Shown here: positions 23,961 through 32,703 of the stretch, piece by piece
How the letters are laid out: each line of letters begins with the position of its first letter
How positions within the stretch are numbered: the stretch's first letter is position 1
Made by a program: the position numbers and the translations under genes
Assembly: GCA_963540505.1 (NCBI GenBank)
Contig: CAUTMV010000007.1
Coordinates: 57,296-121,295 of the forward strand
Direction: 5' to 3'
Length of the DNA: 64,000 bases
Origin: Wolinella sp963540505
Lineage (GTDB): Bacteria > Campylobacterota > Campylobacteria > Campylobacterales > Helicobacteraceae
The notes under the pieces: model-generated
What the model saw: only the letters and a program-made list of their open reading frames with translations
Told to the model about the DNA's origin: nothing
The model's database searches: none

Positions 23961-25433
23961 CTACAAATGGCAATCCGACCCGCCTTTGTCAAGCTTGTCA
24001 ATCATCTCCTCGACCACTTGGGCGGCTTTTGGGAGGTGCTCTTTGAGCATGCCTAGGTATTTTGGAATGATGACCTCCTCACCGAGCTTTTTCACCTCAG
24101 GCGAGGCATAGTCGCGCATATACTCCTTGAAGGTAAGAATCCCGTTGGGAATGCAGAGGTATTTGATCGTAGCCTGCTTGGCAAGGGGCATGAAGTTACA
24201 TCCCGTGCGCCCTTCGCGGTAGCATGAGGTGCAAAAAGAGGGCAGCCGCCCCGTGCGCACCAGCTCCAAGATAAACTCATCGATGTTGCGATGATCGCCG
24301 ATGGCAAATTGCTGATTGTGAAGATCGTTGCCCTTCTGCTCCTTGGCATAGCCGCCGATTCCTATGTTTGTCCCTGCATCAGTCTGAGAAATGCCACATT
24401 TCTGCAACATCAAATCACGTAACTCTGGCTCTTCTCTGGCGGTGAGAATCGTGCCGGTAAAAGGGCACATGAGGCGCACAAGAGCGGCGATTCTCACCAG
24501 CTCTTCGTCACTGACTGCATAAGAGGAATCGCCCTTTTCTTTGCAGGAGGTAAGTTTAATGCGCGGGAAAGAGATTGTGTGAGGTCCGACACCAAAAATC
24601 CGCTCCAAATCCATAGCGTGGTAAAGCATGGCTAAAACCTCATATTTCCAGTCATAAAGTCCGAAAAGCACCCCGATAGCTACATCATCTAAGCCCGCTT
24701 TTAGGGCGCGATGAAGCGCGAAAAGTCGCCATTTATACGCGCCTTTGAGGGTGTTTTGGGGATGGATTTTCTCATAAGTTTCGCGATGATAGGTCTCTTG
24801 AAACACCTGATAGGTACCAATCCCCTCCGCCTTGATTGCACGATACTCCTCTTCAAACATCGGCGCGGCATTAATATTGACGCGGCGGATTTCGCTCTTA
24901 TCTTTTTTGACGGAATAGATGGTTCTCACGCTTTTGGCGATGAAAGCGTAATCGCTCTTGGGATGCTCGCCATATACGGCGATGAGGCGTTTTTGACCCT
25001 TATCAAGGAGCGCTTCAATCTCCGCAATGAGCTCTTGTTCGTGAAGCGTCTTTTTTGAGAGTTCATCATTGGAAGAGCGGAATCCGCAGTAAGTGCAGTT
25101 ATTCACGCAGGGGCTGGAGATGTAGAGTGGGGAGAATAGCACGATACGATTCCCATAGACCTCTTCTTTAATAAAAGTGGCGGCTTTATAGACCTCTTCC
25201 CATAGATCTTCCTCGTGGATATGAAGCAAAGTTGCTGTCTCTTCGGGCGTGAGCATTGTGCCCTTATAGGCATTCTTTTTTGCCTTTTCAATGATACTTA
25301 ACACCCGCTCACGCGATGGATTCTCGCTCGCCTTAAGAACGCGCACTATCTCTTTGTCATCGATGAAATCTTGAAATTCTCCCTCTCTCTCCCAAGCCTT
25401 GATTCTCTCAAAGCGATCTTTTGTCCAAGACAT
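23961..25433 (-). CDS. hydG: [FeFe]-hydrogenase maturation radical SAM enzyme HydG
   Basis: HydG cleaves tyrosine to give the CO and CN ligands of the H-cluster. The 490 residues show the radical SAM CX3CX2C (C109, C113, C116 in CVNNCTYCGF) and the C-terminal dangler-cluster cysteines in FCTSCYREGRTGC and YLC. Length and arrangement are standard. It is the fourth gene of the operon hydA-hydB-cytochrome b-hydG-hydE-hydF. A 54-base gap with an inverted repeat separates it from the cytochrome gene. Confidence 0.95.
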   Translation of the reverse strand: MSWTKDRFERIKAWEREGEFQDFIDDKEIVRVLKASENPSRERVLSIIEKAKKNAYKGTMLTPEETATLLHIHEEDLWEEVYKAATFIKEEVYGNRIVLFSPLYISSPCVNNCTYCGFRSSNDELSKKTLHEQELIAEIEALLDKGQKRLIAVYGEHPKSDYAFIAKSVRTIYSVKKDKSEIRRVNINAAPMFEEEYRAIKAEGIGTYQVFQETYHRETYEKIHPQNTLKGAYKWRLFALHRALKAGLDDVAIGVLFGLYDWKYEVLAMLYHAMDLERIFGVGPHTISFPRIKLTSCKEKGDSSYAVSDEELVRIAALVRLMCPFTGTILTAREEPELRDLMLQKCGISQTDAGTNIGIGGYAKEQKGNDLHNQQFAIGDHRNIDEFILELVRTGRLPSFCTSCYREGRTGCNFMPLAKQATIKYLCIPNGILTFKEYMRDYASPEVKKLGEEVIIPKYLGMLKEHLPKAAQVVEEMIDKLDKGGSDCHL

Positions 25434-25452
25434 GCTTACCCTCCAAGGTAGG

Positions 25453-25478
25453 GAATCCCTCGCATTAGCAGGGGATTC
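25453..25478 (-). terminator. Inverted repeat between the cytochrome b gene and hydG
   Basis: GAATCCC (25453-25459) and GGGATTC (25472-25478) form a 7-bp stem with a 12-base loop. It may lower expression of the maturation genes compared with the structural genes, as a partial terminator or RNA stability element. No T-run follows. Confidence 0.4.
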
Positions 25479-25487
25479 TTCAAGTTA

Positions 25488-26180
25488 TTAATGCGATGAT
25501 TTGGCTAAATCTTCTTTAGTCTGCGAAACCTGCATGAGATCCTCTTGCACCCATTTTGGCGCGTGGTGCGCGGCATCACTTAGGGGAACGTCTCCGGAGC
25601 CGAAGCGAAACATCGCCTTGAAATCTTCAAAATTAATGAGCGCCAAAGGCAAATGTCCGCCCAGAGCGACCGCAGTGGCGATGATTGAGCCCCAAACATG
25701 AAAATAAAAGAGGCAAGAGAGGAATCCTTTCCCTACTAGCGGCGCAAAAGCATAGAGTAACCAACCACTGACGATGAGGGCAAAAATCATGAATATGAAA
25801 AAGAGATAAGTCCCTTTTTGACCGGCGTTGAAGCGTCCTTGGGGGGCGACCTCGACTGGACCAAAGGGAATCCCAAAAAGTCGTCGCGGATAGCCTCCGA
25901 AGTTTTTAAACCACGCCCACGTGTCTTTATCCCAAATGAGGAGATTCCTCATCATGAGAAAGAATCGATCGGCATTGATGATGACAAAGCCAAAGAAATT
26001 GAACGTAAAAAGCACTGCTACGACCATGTGCACATTCATAAGCCATACTGCAGCAGCTTCACTCACGAGGCGAAAATAGACGAGAATCCCGCTAAGTGCG
26101 AGGATCATCCACGTGAGCATGTTGATGTTGTGAAACATCTTCTCTGATAGGGGAAATTTCAATACTCTCTCTTCATGCAT
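25488..26180 (-). CDS. Cytochrome b subunit of the periplasmic [FeFe]-hydrogenase
   Basis: A 230-residue membrane protein resembling the formate dehydrogenase gamma / cytochrome b561 group. It has about four membrane spans with candidate heme His residues in KMFHNINML, MNVHMVVAV, FYFHVWGS and ALGGHLPLA. Its start overlaps hydB by 8 bases (ATGCATGA). It would anchor HydAB to the membrane and pass electrons from H2 to menaquinone. The long soluble segment between spans 2 and 3 (about 75-115) is typical of the family. Confidence 0.85.
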   Translation of the reverse strand: MHEERVLKFPLSEKMFHNINMLTWMILALSGILVYFRLVSEAAAVWLMNVHMVVAVLFTFNFFGFVIINADRFFLMMRNLLIWDKDTWAWFKNFGGYPRRLFGIPFGPVEVAPQGRFNAGQKGTYLFFIFMIFALIVSGWLLYAFAPLVGKGFLSCLFYFHVWGSIIATAVALGGHLPLALINFEDFKAMFRFGSGDVPLSDAAHHAPKWVQEDLMQVSQTKEDLAKSSH

Positions 26181-26523
26181 GTCCCACCTCCTGAAGGTCT
26201 AAATTTCGGCGATTGACGTAGGTTTTGGTATGCAGAAGCTTCTCGGCGATCTCGCCCATGGGGGTAGTGTTTAGATCCTTGTAGGCTTGCATACAGCTGG
26301 GATTCTGATGAGAGCTAGTGAGATTAGCTTTTTGCAGTCGTTTGTCATCTTTGTAAAGTCCTTGCTGTCTTAGTGCAATGTAGGATTTGCGCTTTTTTAC
26401 AATATCAGTGATGACATAGCCGCTTACCGCGATTGCACTGACGCTCACGCCCGCGACCTTGAGGAAGTCGCGACGACTGAATATTTGACCTACGGGTTTT
26501 TCTATATATTGGTAACGTTTCAT
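26173..26523 (-). CDS. hydB: Periplasmic [FeFe]-hydrogenase small subunit
   Basis: A 116-residue protein with a twin-arginine signal, SRRDFLKVAGVSVSAIAVSG (16-35), followed by a short helical domain that matches the iron hydrogenase small subunit of Desulfovibrio (RKSYIALRQQGLYKDD, then a C-terminal helix with LLHTKTYVNR). It wraps around the large subunit and supplies the export signal for both. It lies 13 bases after hydA. Confidence 0.9.
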   Translation of the reverse strand: MKRYQYIEKPVGQIFSRRDFLKVAGVSVSAIAVSGYVITDIVKKRKSYIALRQQGLYKDDKRLQKANLTSSHQNPSCMQAYKDLNTTPMGEIAEKLLHTKTYVNRRNLDLQEVGHA

Positions 26524-26536
26524 CGATTCTCCTTAA

Positions 26537-27892
26537 CTAAGCTCGTAACGGTAGGGGTAAGAGCGGGTGCAGCCATGAAGTCCCCATAGTCTGGACGGGC
26601 TGTCCGCCCCCATTAACGCACCCTCCGGGGCAGTTCATTACTTCAATGAAGTGGTATTCGCCCTTGTTTTCAGTCAATTTTTGGACGATTTTCTCAATGT
26701 TGTGTGAAGCTCCATTGACCACCGCAACCTTGATCTCAATAATCTCTCCGTTGCGCTCTTTAAGCGGAATGGGAATCTTCGCCTCCACAATATCCGTCTC
26801 ATAGCCTCTAACGGGGATAATATCGGGGTTGGAGAGCTCCTTGCCCGAGAGGATAAAATAGGCAGTTCTCAGTGCCGCTTCCATCACGCCCCCGCTATTG
26901 CCAAAGATCGTTCCCGCACCGGTGTAGACATTCATTACCTCTTCTTCGCGTTTATCGGGGAGCTCAAGGGGGTTAATCCCTTTGCGCTTAAAGAGCTCCG
27001 CGATGTCTCTAGCGGTCAAGACGGCGTCAATATCGGGGAAATGTGCGCTTGAAGCGGGAATTTTGCCCTCCTCTTTGAGGTAATGATAAGCAGAGTCAAA
27101 TTCCGGGCGGCTAGCCTCAAATATTTTTGCGGTACAGGGTGTTACAGCGACCATATAGACATCTTTCGGGTCTACTTTCCAGACGTATTCCGCCGCCCAT
27201 GTTTTGGCGAGTGCCCCACCCATTTGGATCGGAGATTTCGCACCAGAGATATGAGGAATGAGCTGAGGATGAAAAGTTTCGGCATTCTTTACCCATGCGG
27301 GACAGCAGCTCGTGAAATGGGGGAAGGGGTGATGCGCGACATGTTCCAAATCTTCGCCCCGCTCACCTAAAATCCAGTAGCGCACCTTCTTGATAAACTC
27401 CGTCCCCTCTTCGAGAATCGTATTATCCGCAGCGAAATTGACATCGTAGCTGTGAAAACCGGCTTCTTCAAAGGCGTTGTAGAGGCGATTGACCGTCAGA
27501 TCGCCGGGCTTGCCTCCAAACTCTTCAGCGATAGAGACGCGCACCGCAGGCGAAGGGTGGGCGACGACGAAGCTCTTTCCATCTTCAAGCCGTCGCATTA
27601 CCTCATCAACGAAACTCATTTGCTCAATCGCACCAAAGGGGCAATTTACCAAACACTGCCCACAGGCGACACAGCGATTCTCACTAATGGCATGCGCGAT
27701 CCCCAAAGAGCCGCTGATTGCATCCGTAGGGCAGAAGGCGCGACAGGTATCACAGCCTACACAGTTGTCCTGGTCGATACGAATGATTCCGCGCAGCTCC
27801 CCTTTGCGGTGAGTTCCCTCAAACGCCGCATCGCCGCCTCTAGCGTGGGACGGGGGCGCGAAAGTGCGGATTTTAGAGATATTCTCCGACAT
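26537..27892 (-). CDS. hydA: Periplasmic [FeFe]-hydrogenase large subunit
   Basis: The catalytic subunit, 451 residues. Two 4Fe-4S sites come first: C44/C47/C50/C54 and C74/C77/C80/C84. The H-cluster motifs follow: TSCCPAWV, MGGALAKTWA with TPCTAKIFEA, and EVMNCPGGCVNGGGQP. In the second motif the usual PCTAKK reads PCTAKI. The protein has no signal peptide, so it should be exported folded with HydB through Tat. With the cytochrome b gene next to it, a role in H2 oxidation to menaquinone is likely. Confidence 0.95.
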   Translation of the reverse strand: MSENISKIRTFAPPSHARGGDAAFEGTHRKGELRGIIRIDQDNCVGCDTCRAFCPTDAISGSLGIAHAISENRCVACGQCLVNCPFGAIEQMSFVDEVMRRLEDGKSFVVAHPSPAVRVSIAEEFGGKPGDLTVNRLYNAFEEAGFHSYDVNFAADNTILEEGTEFIKKVRYWILGERGEDLEHVAHHPFPHFTSCCPAWVKNAETFHPQLIPHISGAKSPIQMGGALAKTWAAEYVWKVDPKDVYMVAVTPCTAKIFEASRPEFDSAYHYLKEEGKIPASSAHFPDIDAVLTARDIAELFKRKGINPLELPDKREEEVMNVYTGAGTIFGNSGGVMEAALRTAYFILSGKELSNPDIIPVRGYETDIVEAKIPIPLKERNGEIIEIKVAVVNGASHNIEKIVQKLTENKGEYHFIEVMNCPGGCVNGGGQPVQTMGTSWLHPLLPLPLRA

Positions 27893-27916
27893 AAATCCTC
27901 CTTGTTTTGACAGTTC

Positions 27917-27967
27917 GCCTTTCAGATCGGCTCCCTATCTCACGGAGGGAAATCCTCTTTCTAAGGC
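27917..27967 (-). promoter_or_regulatory. Foldable 5' leader of the hydrogenase operon
   Basis: On the minus strand, GCCTT (27963-27967) can pair with AAGGC (27917-27921), enclosing a second stem TCCCT (27946-27950) with AGGGA (27932-27936). About 25 bases with the ribosome site AAGGAGG separate it from hydA. It does not match a riboswitch class that I recognise. The rest of the 263-base hydA-htrA gap is AT-rich promoter DNA. Confidence 0.4.
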
Positions 27968-27997
27968 TTGGATCGACTCTACAACAACTAAAATAAA

Positions 27998-28015
27998 ACT
28001 ATATTTAATACTATA
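27998..28015 (-). promoter_or_regulatory. Two -10 boxes upstream of hydA
   Basis: TATAGT occurs twice on the minus strand, at 27998-28003 and 28010-28015, inside AT-rich DNA. The nearer one would start the transcript about 100 bases before hydA, so the foldable leader would be part of the mRNA. Confidence 0.45.
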
Positions 28016-28155
28016 AAAAAATTCGTAATAAAATGAGAATGACAAAAGTAGGCTGATGAGAATCGGAAAATCTCGCTAAAAATGGCTGGTAAAGTGCAGA
28101 AAACAGGGGATGAGAAGGGGTAATCGGGGAAGGTTGGAATTGTCGTAGCGAGGGG

Positions 28156-29568
28156 TTACCTCACTACAACGCTAAAGATTGAATTGCCACGGCTTACCAA
28201 AAGACGTTTGGGCAGGTTTTTGTGCTTTTTCATCGCTTCATTGAAAGAATCCATATCTTTAATGACGTAGCTTTCCACCTGCAGGATAATATCCCCCTCG
28301 CGGAATCCAATCTCCTCTGCGGGGCTTCCCTCTCGCACCCCCACGACAAGCACACCATTTTCGTGAGAGGTTCGCCCTCGGCGCGGCTGCTCGCGAATAT
28401 CGCTGAGGCTTAAGCCCTCGATGGCGCTCTCTTTCTGACCCGCTTGAGTTGGATTATTGGGTGCTTTGATGAGGGTTAGCGTGGTTTTATACTCCTTTTT
28501 GTCGCGAATATAGACTATTTTTATTTTGTCATTAGGCGAATAAGTGCCGATGATATTTTTCAAATCAGAGGCGTTTTTTACGACTTGATTATCGATTTTT
28601 ACGACCAAATCCCACACCTTAAGTCCCGCTTTTGCTGCCGGGGAATTTGGCTCGGTGGAGATGATGAGTGCGCCGTCTCTATCATCGTAGCTCTCGCGTA
28701 AATCCTGCGTAAGGTCTTGAATGGAAACCCCCATATATCCGCGCTCAATCACGCCCTTATCAATCAAAGTGAGTGCGATTTTTTTCACCATTTCAGAAGG
28801 AATCGCAAATCCGATGCCGTGATTCCCTCCTGTGCGCGAGAGAATCGCCGTGTTGATTCCCACCAATGCTCCACGGGAATCCACCAGCGCGCCACCGGAG
28901 TTTCCGGGGTTGATGGACGCATCGGTTTGGATAAAATTTTCATAATCATTAATCCCGATTCCGCTCTTATTGAGGGCTGAGATGATGCCTTGAGTCACGC
29001 TCTCTCCGACGCCAAAGGGATTCCCGATGGCAAAAACCACATCGCCCACCTGCGCTTCATCGCTGTTGGCAAATGAGATGATGGGGAGGTTTTTTCCTTC
29101 AATTTTTATCACGGCGAGATCGCTGCGCGGATCTTTGCCTAGCACCTTCGCCACATATTCCTTATCATTTTCAGGAAGCGTAACGACCACCTTATCCGCG
29201 CCATCAATGACGTGATTATTTGTGATGATGTGCCCCTCTTTTGAGATGATCACCCCGCTCCCTAAACTGCGCTCGACCCGATCTTTAGGGATCATCTGAT
29301 TAAACATATCTCCAAAAAACTGCTGAAAAAACGGGTCATTAAATAGCGGGTGATTTTGCCCGAGACTTCCCATCTGATTTTTAATCTTTTTTTGCGTAGA
29401 GATATTGACGACCGCCTTTTTCGCCTCTTTAATCGAATCGTAATATGAGTAGATCGCCCCGCTATTTATCGGGCTTTGACGCTCTTTTATTTTTGGTGCT
29501 TCGCTGATATTAAACGCCAGCGCGTAGGTGCTTAGGAGAGAAATAAAAGCTAAAATTCTGAAATTCAT
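28156..29568 (-). CDS. htrA: Periplasmic serine protease HtrA/DegP
   Basis: A periplasmic chaperone-protease that removes misfolded envelope proteins. The 470-residue precursor has a signal peptide (MNFRILAFISLLSTYALA). The trypsin-like domain carries the triad His in NNHVIDGA, Asp in RSDLAVIKI and Ser in NPGNSGGAL. Two PDZ domains follow, the second with VVGVREGSPAEEIGFREGD. Length and order match the single HtrA of Helicobacter and Campylobacter. Confidence 0.96.
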   Translation of the reverse strand: MNFRILAFISLLSTYALAFNISEAPKIKERQSPINSGAIYSYYDSIKEAKKAVVNISTQKKIKNQMGSLGQNHPLFNDPFFQQFFGDMFNQMIPKDRVERSLGSGVIISKEGHIITNNHVIDGADKVVVTLPENDKEYVAKVLGKDPRSDLAVIKIEGKNLPIISFANSDEAQVGDVVFAIGNPFGVGESVTQGIISALNKSGIGINDYENFIQTDASINPGNSGGALVDSRGALVGINTAILSRTGGNHGIGFAIPSEMVKKIALTLIDKGVIERGYMGVSIQDLTQDLRESYDDRDGALIISTEPNSPAAKAGLKVWDLVVKIDNQVVKNASDLKNIIGTYSPNDKIKIVYIRDKKEYKTTLTLIKAPNNPTQAGQKESAIEGLSLSDIREQPRRGRTSHENGVLVVGVREGSPAEEIGFREGDIILQVESYVIKDMDSFNEAMKKHKNLPKRLLVSRGNSIFSVVVR

Positions 29569-29595
29569 AAGAACTCCTTAAAAAGTGATACAAAA

Positions 29596-29601
29596 AGTAT
29601 A
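29596..29601 (-). promoter_or_regulatory. -10 box of htrA
   Basis: TATACT on the minus strand lies 27 bases before the htrA start, with AAGGAG just before the ATG. It is the only good -10 in the 69-base gap. Confidence 0.45.
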
Positions 29602-29637
29602 AGGGGAATCCGTAAATAGTCGGTAAATAACCGCCCA

Positions 29638-30324
29638 CTAGAGCGTTTTATCAAAGAGACTCGAGCCAAGACGCACGAGGTTGCTCCCGCATTTAATCGC
29701 CAGCTCAAAATCGCTGCTCATGCCCATGGAGAGTGTGGTCGCGCCATATTTTTTGAGCTCTTCAAAAATCCTCTGCGTCGTCTCAAAACTCCGCTTAATT
29801 ACCTTTGTATCCGAAACATGCGCGCCGATACCCATCACGCCGCAAAGTTTAATATTCGGGAATCGCTCTAAAATTTCGAGATAATTCTCAATCGCCACTT
29901 CGGGATCTACGCCGCTTTTGCTCTCCTCTTTCGCGCTATTAATCTGAAGCAGCGCGGGAATCCTGAGTCCCTCGCGCTCCAGACGCTTTTGTAGCTCATT
30001 TGCGAGCGTGAGTGAATGGAGCGAGTGAATGAGGCTCGGACGCAGGGCAAGGAGCGCGTTAATTTTATTGCTCTGAAGTGTGCCGATGAAGTGCCACTCG
30101 ATGGGAAGCTCTCTAAGTTCGTCCATTTTTTGTTTTAAATCCTGCACCCTGTTTTCGCCAAAAGCCCTCTGCCCGCAGTGATAAAGCTCCTCTATGTCGC
30201 TACTTTGGCTATATTTGCTCACTGCAAGGAGCTTCACGATGTGATGACGCGAATACTCAATGCGTGCGCGCTCAATCGTGCGAATCGCGCGATGTAAATT
30301 GTCCTCAAGCCTCTGAAGGCTCAT
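29638..30324 (-). CDS. PLP homeostasis protein, YggS family
   Basis: A 228-residue pyridoxal-5'-phosphate-binding protein of the YggS/PLPBP family, without a known catalytic reaction, that helps keep PLP and amino-acid pools balanced. Lys37 in LLAVSKYSQ is the PLP lysine. Other family blocks are FGENRVQDLKQK, WHFIGTLQSNK and the C-terminal LSMGMSSDFELAIKCGS. The start overlaps rseP by 4 bases; it is the last gene of the pyrD-to-yggS operon. Confidence 0.93.
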   Translation of the reverse strand: MSLQRLEDNLHRAIRTIERARIEYSRHHIVKLLAVSKYSQSSDIEELYHCGQRAFGENRVQDLKQKMDELRELPIEWHFIGTLQSNKINALLALRPSLIHSLHSLTLANELQKRLEREGLRIPALLQINSAKEESKSGVDPEVAIENYLEILERFPNIKLCGVMGIGAHVSDTKVIKRSFETTQRIFEELKKYGATTLSMGMSSDFELAIKCGSNLVRLGSSLFDKTL

Positions 30325-31388
30325 GGCAGGATTCCTCCCTGCGCGATTCTTGAGAGGTCGTTATAGAGTCCCAAAATCATAAGAGAAACGAGAAGCACCC
30401 AGCCTGAAATCGTGAGGTTGGTCAATACTTTTACGCTCGGGGCGCGGCGTGCGAGCATTTCATAGAGCGTGAAGATGATGTGTCCGCCATCAAGTGCGGG
30501 AATGGGCAGGAGGTTTAGGATTCCCAAATTCACCGAGATGAGCGCGGTGAATAGGGCTAGGGTGATGATCCCTGATTCGCTTGCTTTGCTTGTGATTTGC
30601 ATGATTGATACGATACCGCCTACCTCACTTGCGGGGACGATTCCGCTTAGGAGCTTTTGGATACTTAGGATAATCATTTTGCTCGATTCTGCAGTATCGC
30701 CGAGTGCTTTAGGCAGGGAATCGAGCAGTGAATATGCAACCTCTCTTGTTTCGCCATTTGGACGGATTCCTATCATGGGGCGCAGGATTATTTCGCCAAA
30801 GATATTCTCCGATTCCCGAATTTGCGGGGTTATGCGGAATACGAGCTCTCTATTTGCGCGCAAAATGACAAACTCAAGCTCGCCCTCGGAATCCTTAATA
30901 TATTCCCTCACTTCGCTCCACGAATGCATGGGTTTGCCATTGATATGAGTGATTTCATCATTTGCCTTTAATCCCGCTTTCGCCGCGACCATCGTGGCTT
31001 CAGGCTCTGCAATGATGGGGGCAAGCTGCTGTGAGCCGACAAGGGCTACAAAAAAGTAGAGCAAAAAGGCTAGGAACAGATTCGCAAATGGACCCGCAAA
31101 GGAGATAATGAGCCGCGCATAAGGGGGTTTTGTATTGTAGCTATCGGACTCTTCGCTGCGATGTGCGGGGTTGGCGTCATCTTGCCCTTTCATTCTCACA
31201 TAGCCCCCAAGCGGGATTGCGCTGAGCGCGTATTGCGTGTCGCCGTATTTTTTGACATAGAGCTTTTTGCCAAAGCCGATGCTAAAAACTTCAACATGAA
31301 CTCCGAAGAATCTCGCGGCAAGGAAGTGCCCCAATTCGTGAAAAAAGATGAGAAACGAGAGAACTAGAATCGATATAAAAAGTCCCAT
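30321..31388 (-). CDS. rseP: Site-2 intramembrane zinc metalloprotease RseP
   Basis: An inner-membrane protease that cuts membrane-spanning segments of regulatory or signal-peptide substrates. The 355 residues show the zinc motif HELGH (17-21) in the first span, one PDZ-like domain (about 125-200) and the third zinc ligand in LPIPALDGGHIIF. It follows pgsA by 8 bases. Only one PDZ is clear, as in other Campylobacterota. Confidence 0.94.
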   Translation of the reverse strand: MGLFISILVLSFLIFFHELGHFLAARFFGVHVEVFSIGFGKKLYVKKYGDTQYALSAIPLGGYVRMKGQDDANPAHRSEESDSYNTKPPYARLIISFAGPFANLFLAFLLYFFVALVGSQQLAPIIAEPEATMVAAKAGLKANDEITHINGKPMHSWSEVREYIKDSEGELEFVILRANRELVFRITPQIRESENIFGEIILRPMIGIRPNGETREVAYSLLDSLPKALGDTAESSKMIILSIQKLLSGIVPASEVGGIVSIMQITSKASESGIITLALFTALISVNLGILNLLPIPALDGGHIIFTLYEMLARRAPSVKVLTNLTISGWVLLVSLMILGLYNDLSRIAQGGILP

Positions 31389-31396
31389 AAAGTGCC

Positions 31397-31936
31397 TTAT
31401 TTAGAGGATTTTAAGTAAGCCTTGGTGTAATCATACCCCGAATAGAGTGTGAGAATCGTCGCAAGCCACAGCAAAATCTCGCCCGGGAAGTAATCCATCA
31501 GCAAAAATGCCACCGCTGTGATTTGCAGTCCGGTTTTCCATTTTCCAAGATTGCTTGCTGCGACGCTGATTCCCTTTGCAGCGGCGAGTACGCGCAATCC
31601 CGTGATGAAAAATTCACGCGAGAGGATCAAAAACACCGCCCAGACTTCGGCGCGCTTCCATACCAATAATCCGATAAAGCCCGCGAGCATGAGCATTTTG
31701 TCTGCAAGCGGATCAAAAACTTCGCCGAATGTGGAGACAATGGCGTGTTCTCGAGCGATAAAGCCATCAAAAAAGTCCGTAATGCTCGCGATGAGGAAAA
31801 GCAGGCAGGCGGTGTAGTTGATCCATGTGGGGTGTATGGGAGGGGGGAAGAGTGCCTCCCCGTATAAAATCACGACAAGGAGCAAAAATGAAAAGATGAT
31901 CCTTGAGACAGTCAGGATATTGGGCGCGAGTCTCAC
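31397..31936 (-). CDS. pgsA: CDP-diacylglycerol-glycerol-3-phosphate 3-phosphatidyltransferase
   Basis: PgsA makes phosphatidylglycerol-phosphate in the inner membrane. The 179-residue multi-span protein has the CDP-alcohol transferase motif DFFDGFIAREHAIVSTFGEV, continuing FDPLADK, with all expected Asp residues. The start is GTG at 31936, overlapping the fabL stop in GTGA. It is followed by rseP. Confidence 0.95.
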   Translation of the reverse strand: MRLAPNILTVSRIIFSFLLLVVILYGEALFPPPIHPTWINYTACLLFLIASITDFFDGFIAREHAIVSTFGEVFDPLADKMLMLAGFIGLLVWKRAEVWAVFLILSREFFITGLRVLAAAKGISVAASNLGKWKTGLQITAVAFLLMDYFPGEILLWLATILTLYSGYDYTKAYLKSSK

Positions 31937-32703
31937 TTAAAGCTTGTCCCGCCATCGATAATAATCGTCTGCCCCGTGAGCCATGAGCTCGCCTTTTCAT
32001 CACAGAGGAAGAGACATGCACCGACTAGATCCTGAGGCTGTCCCATGCGCCCTACGGCAGAGAGCTTCTCGACAGTCGCTCTAATCTCTTCATAATCAGG
32101 AAATGCCCTAAGCGCGTCGGTATCAATCGGACCTCCACTGACGCAATTCACGCGGATTCCCCAGCTGCCAAGGTCGCTTGCGGCATACTTTACCATCGTT
32201 TCGACAGCATTTTTGGAGCTACCATGCCCGGAGTAGTTTGGCGTATAGACGAGATTCCCCGTGGAGCTTAGTGAGATAATGCTCCCGCCTCCGACCTCTT
32301 TCATGCGTTTAGCCGCCTCTTGTGCGCCGACTACAAAGGCGAGAACGGTCGCGGTGTAGATGTTGTTTAGTCCCTTTGGTTTTAGTCGCATAAAAGGCGC
32401 GAATCCGCCCACTACCGAACGTCCGGAGATGATTGCGTTGCTGATAAAATAATCGACCCGCTCAAAATCCGCGTCAATCTTGCCAAAGAGCTCTTTATAT
32501 TGCTCGGGCTCCAAAATATCCAGCTGATAGTAGCGCGCCTTGATTTTGTATGTCTTTTCGAGCTCGGAAGCGATTTTCTCCGCTTCTTCGGCGTTTTTGT
32601 TGTAGGTAAAGGCGACGTTTGCCCCCCTTTGCGCGAAACCATACAAAATCGCTCTGCCGATTCCTCGGGTCGCACCGCTAATGACCAATGTTTTTCCTTT
32701 CAT
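31933..32703 (-). CDS. fabL: FabL-like enoyl-[acyl-carrier-protein] reductase
   Basis: A 256-residue short-chain dehydrogenase. The cofactor motif is SGATRGIGRA (9-18). The catalytic pair is Y157 and K164 in YSGHGSSK, the Tyr-x6-Lys spacing of enoyl-ACP reductases, not the Tyr-x3-Lys of ordinary SDRs. The stretches QEAAKRMKEVGGGSI and VSGGPIDTDALRAFP match Bacillus FabL closely. It probably reduces enoyl-ACP in fatty acid elongation. It is coupled to dapA upstream (4-base overlap) and pgsA downstream. The equivalent gene in Campylobacter, after dapA, is often annotated only as an oxidoreductase. Confidence 0.78.
   Translation of the reverse strand: MKGKTLVISGATRGIGRAILYGFAQRGANVAFTYNKNAEEAEKIASELEKTYKIKARYYQLDILEPEQYKELFGKIDADFERVDYFISNAIISGRSVVGGFAPFMRLKPKGLNNIYTATVLAFVVGAQEAAKRMKEVGGGSIISLSSTGNLVYTPNYSGHGSSKNAVETMVKYAASDLGSWGIRVNCVSGGPIDTDALRAFPDYEEIRATVEKLSAVGRMGQPQDLVGACLFLCDEKASSWLTGQTIIIDGGTSFK

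Noticed and set aside
27452..27910. Long open frame opposite hydA (152 codons)
   Set aside because: It lies wholly antisense to a gene with clear catalytic motifs, has no ribosome site and gives no recognisable protein.
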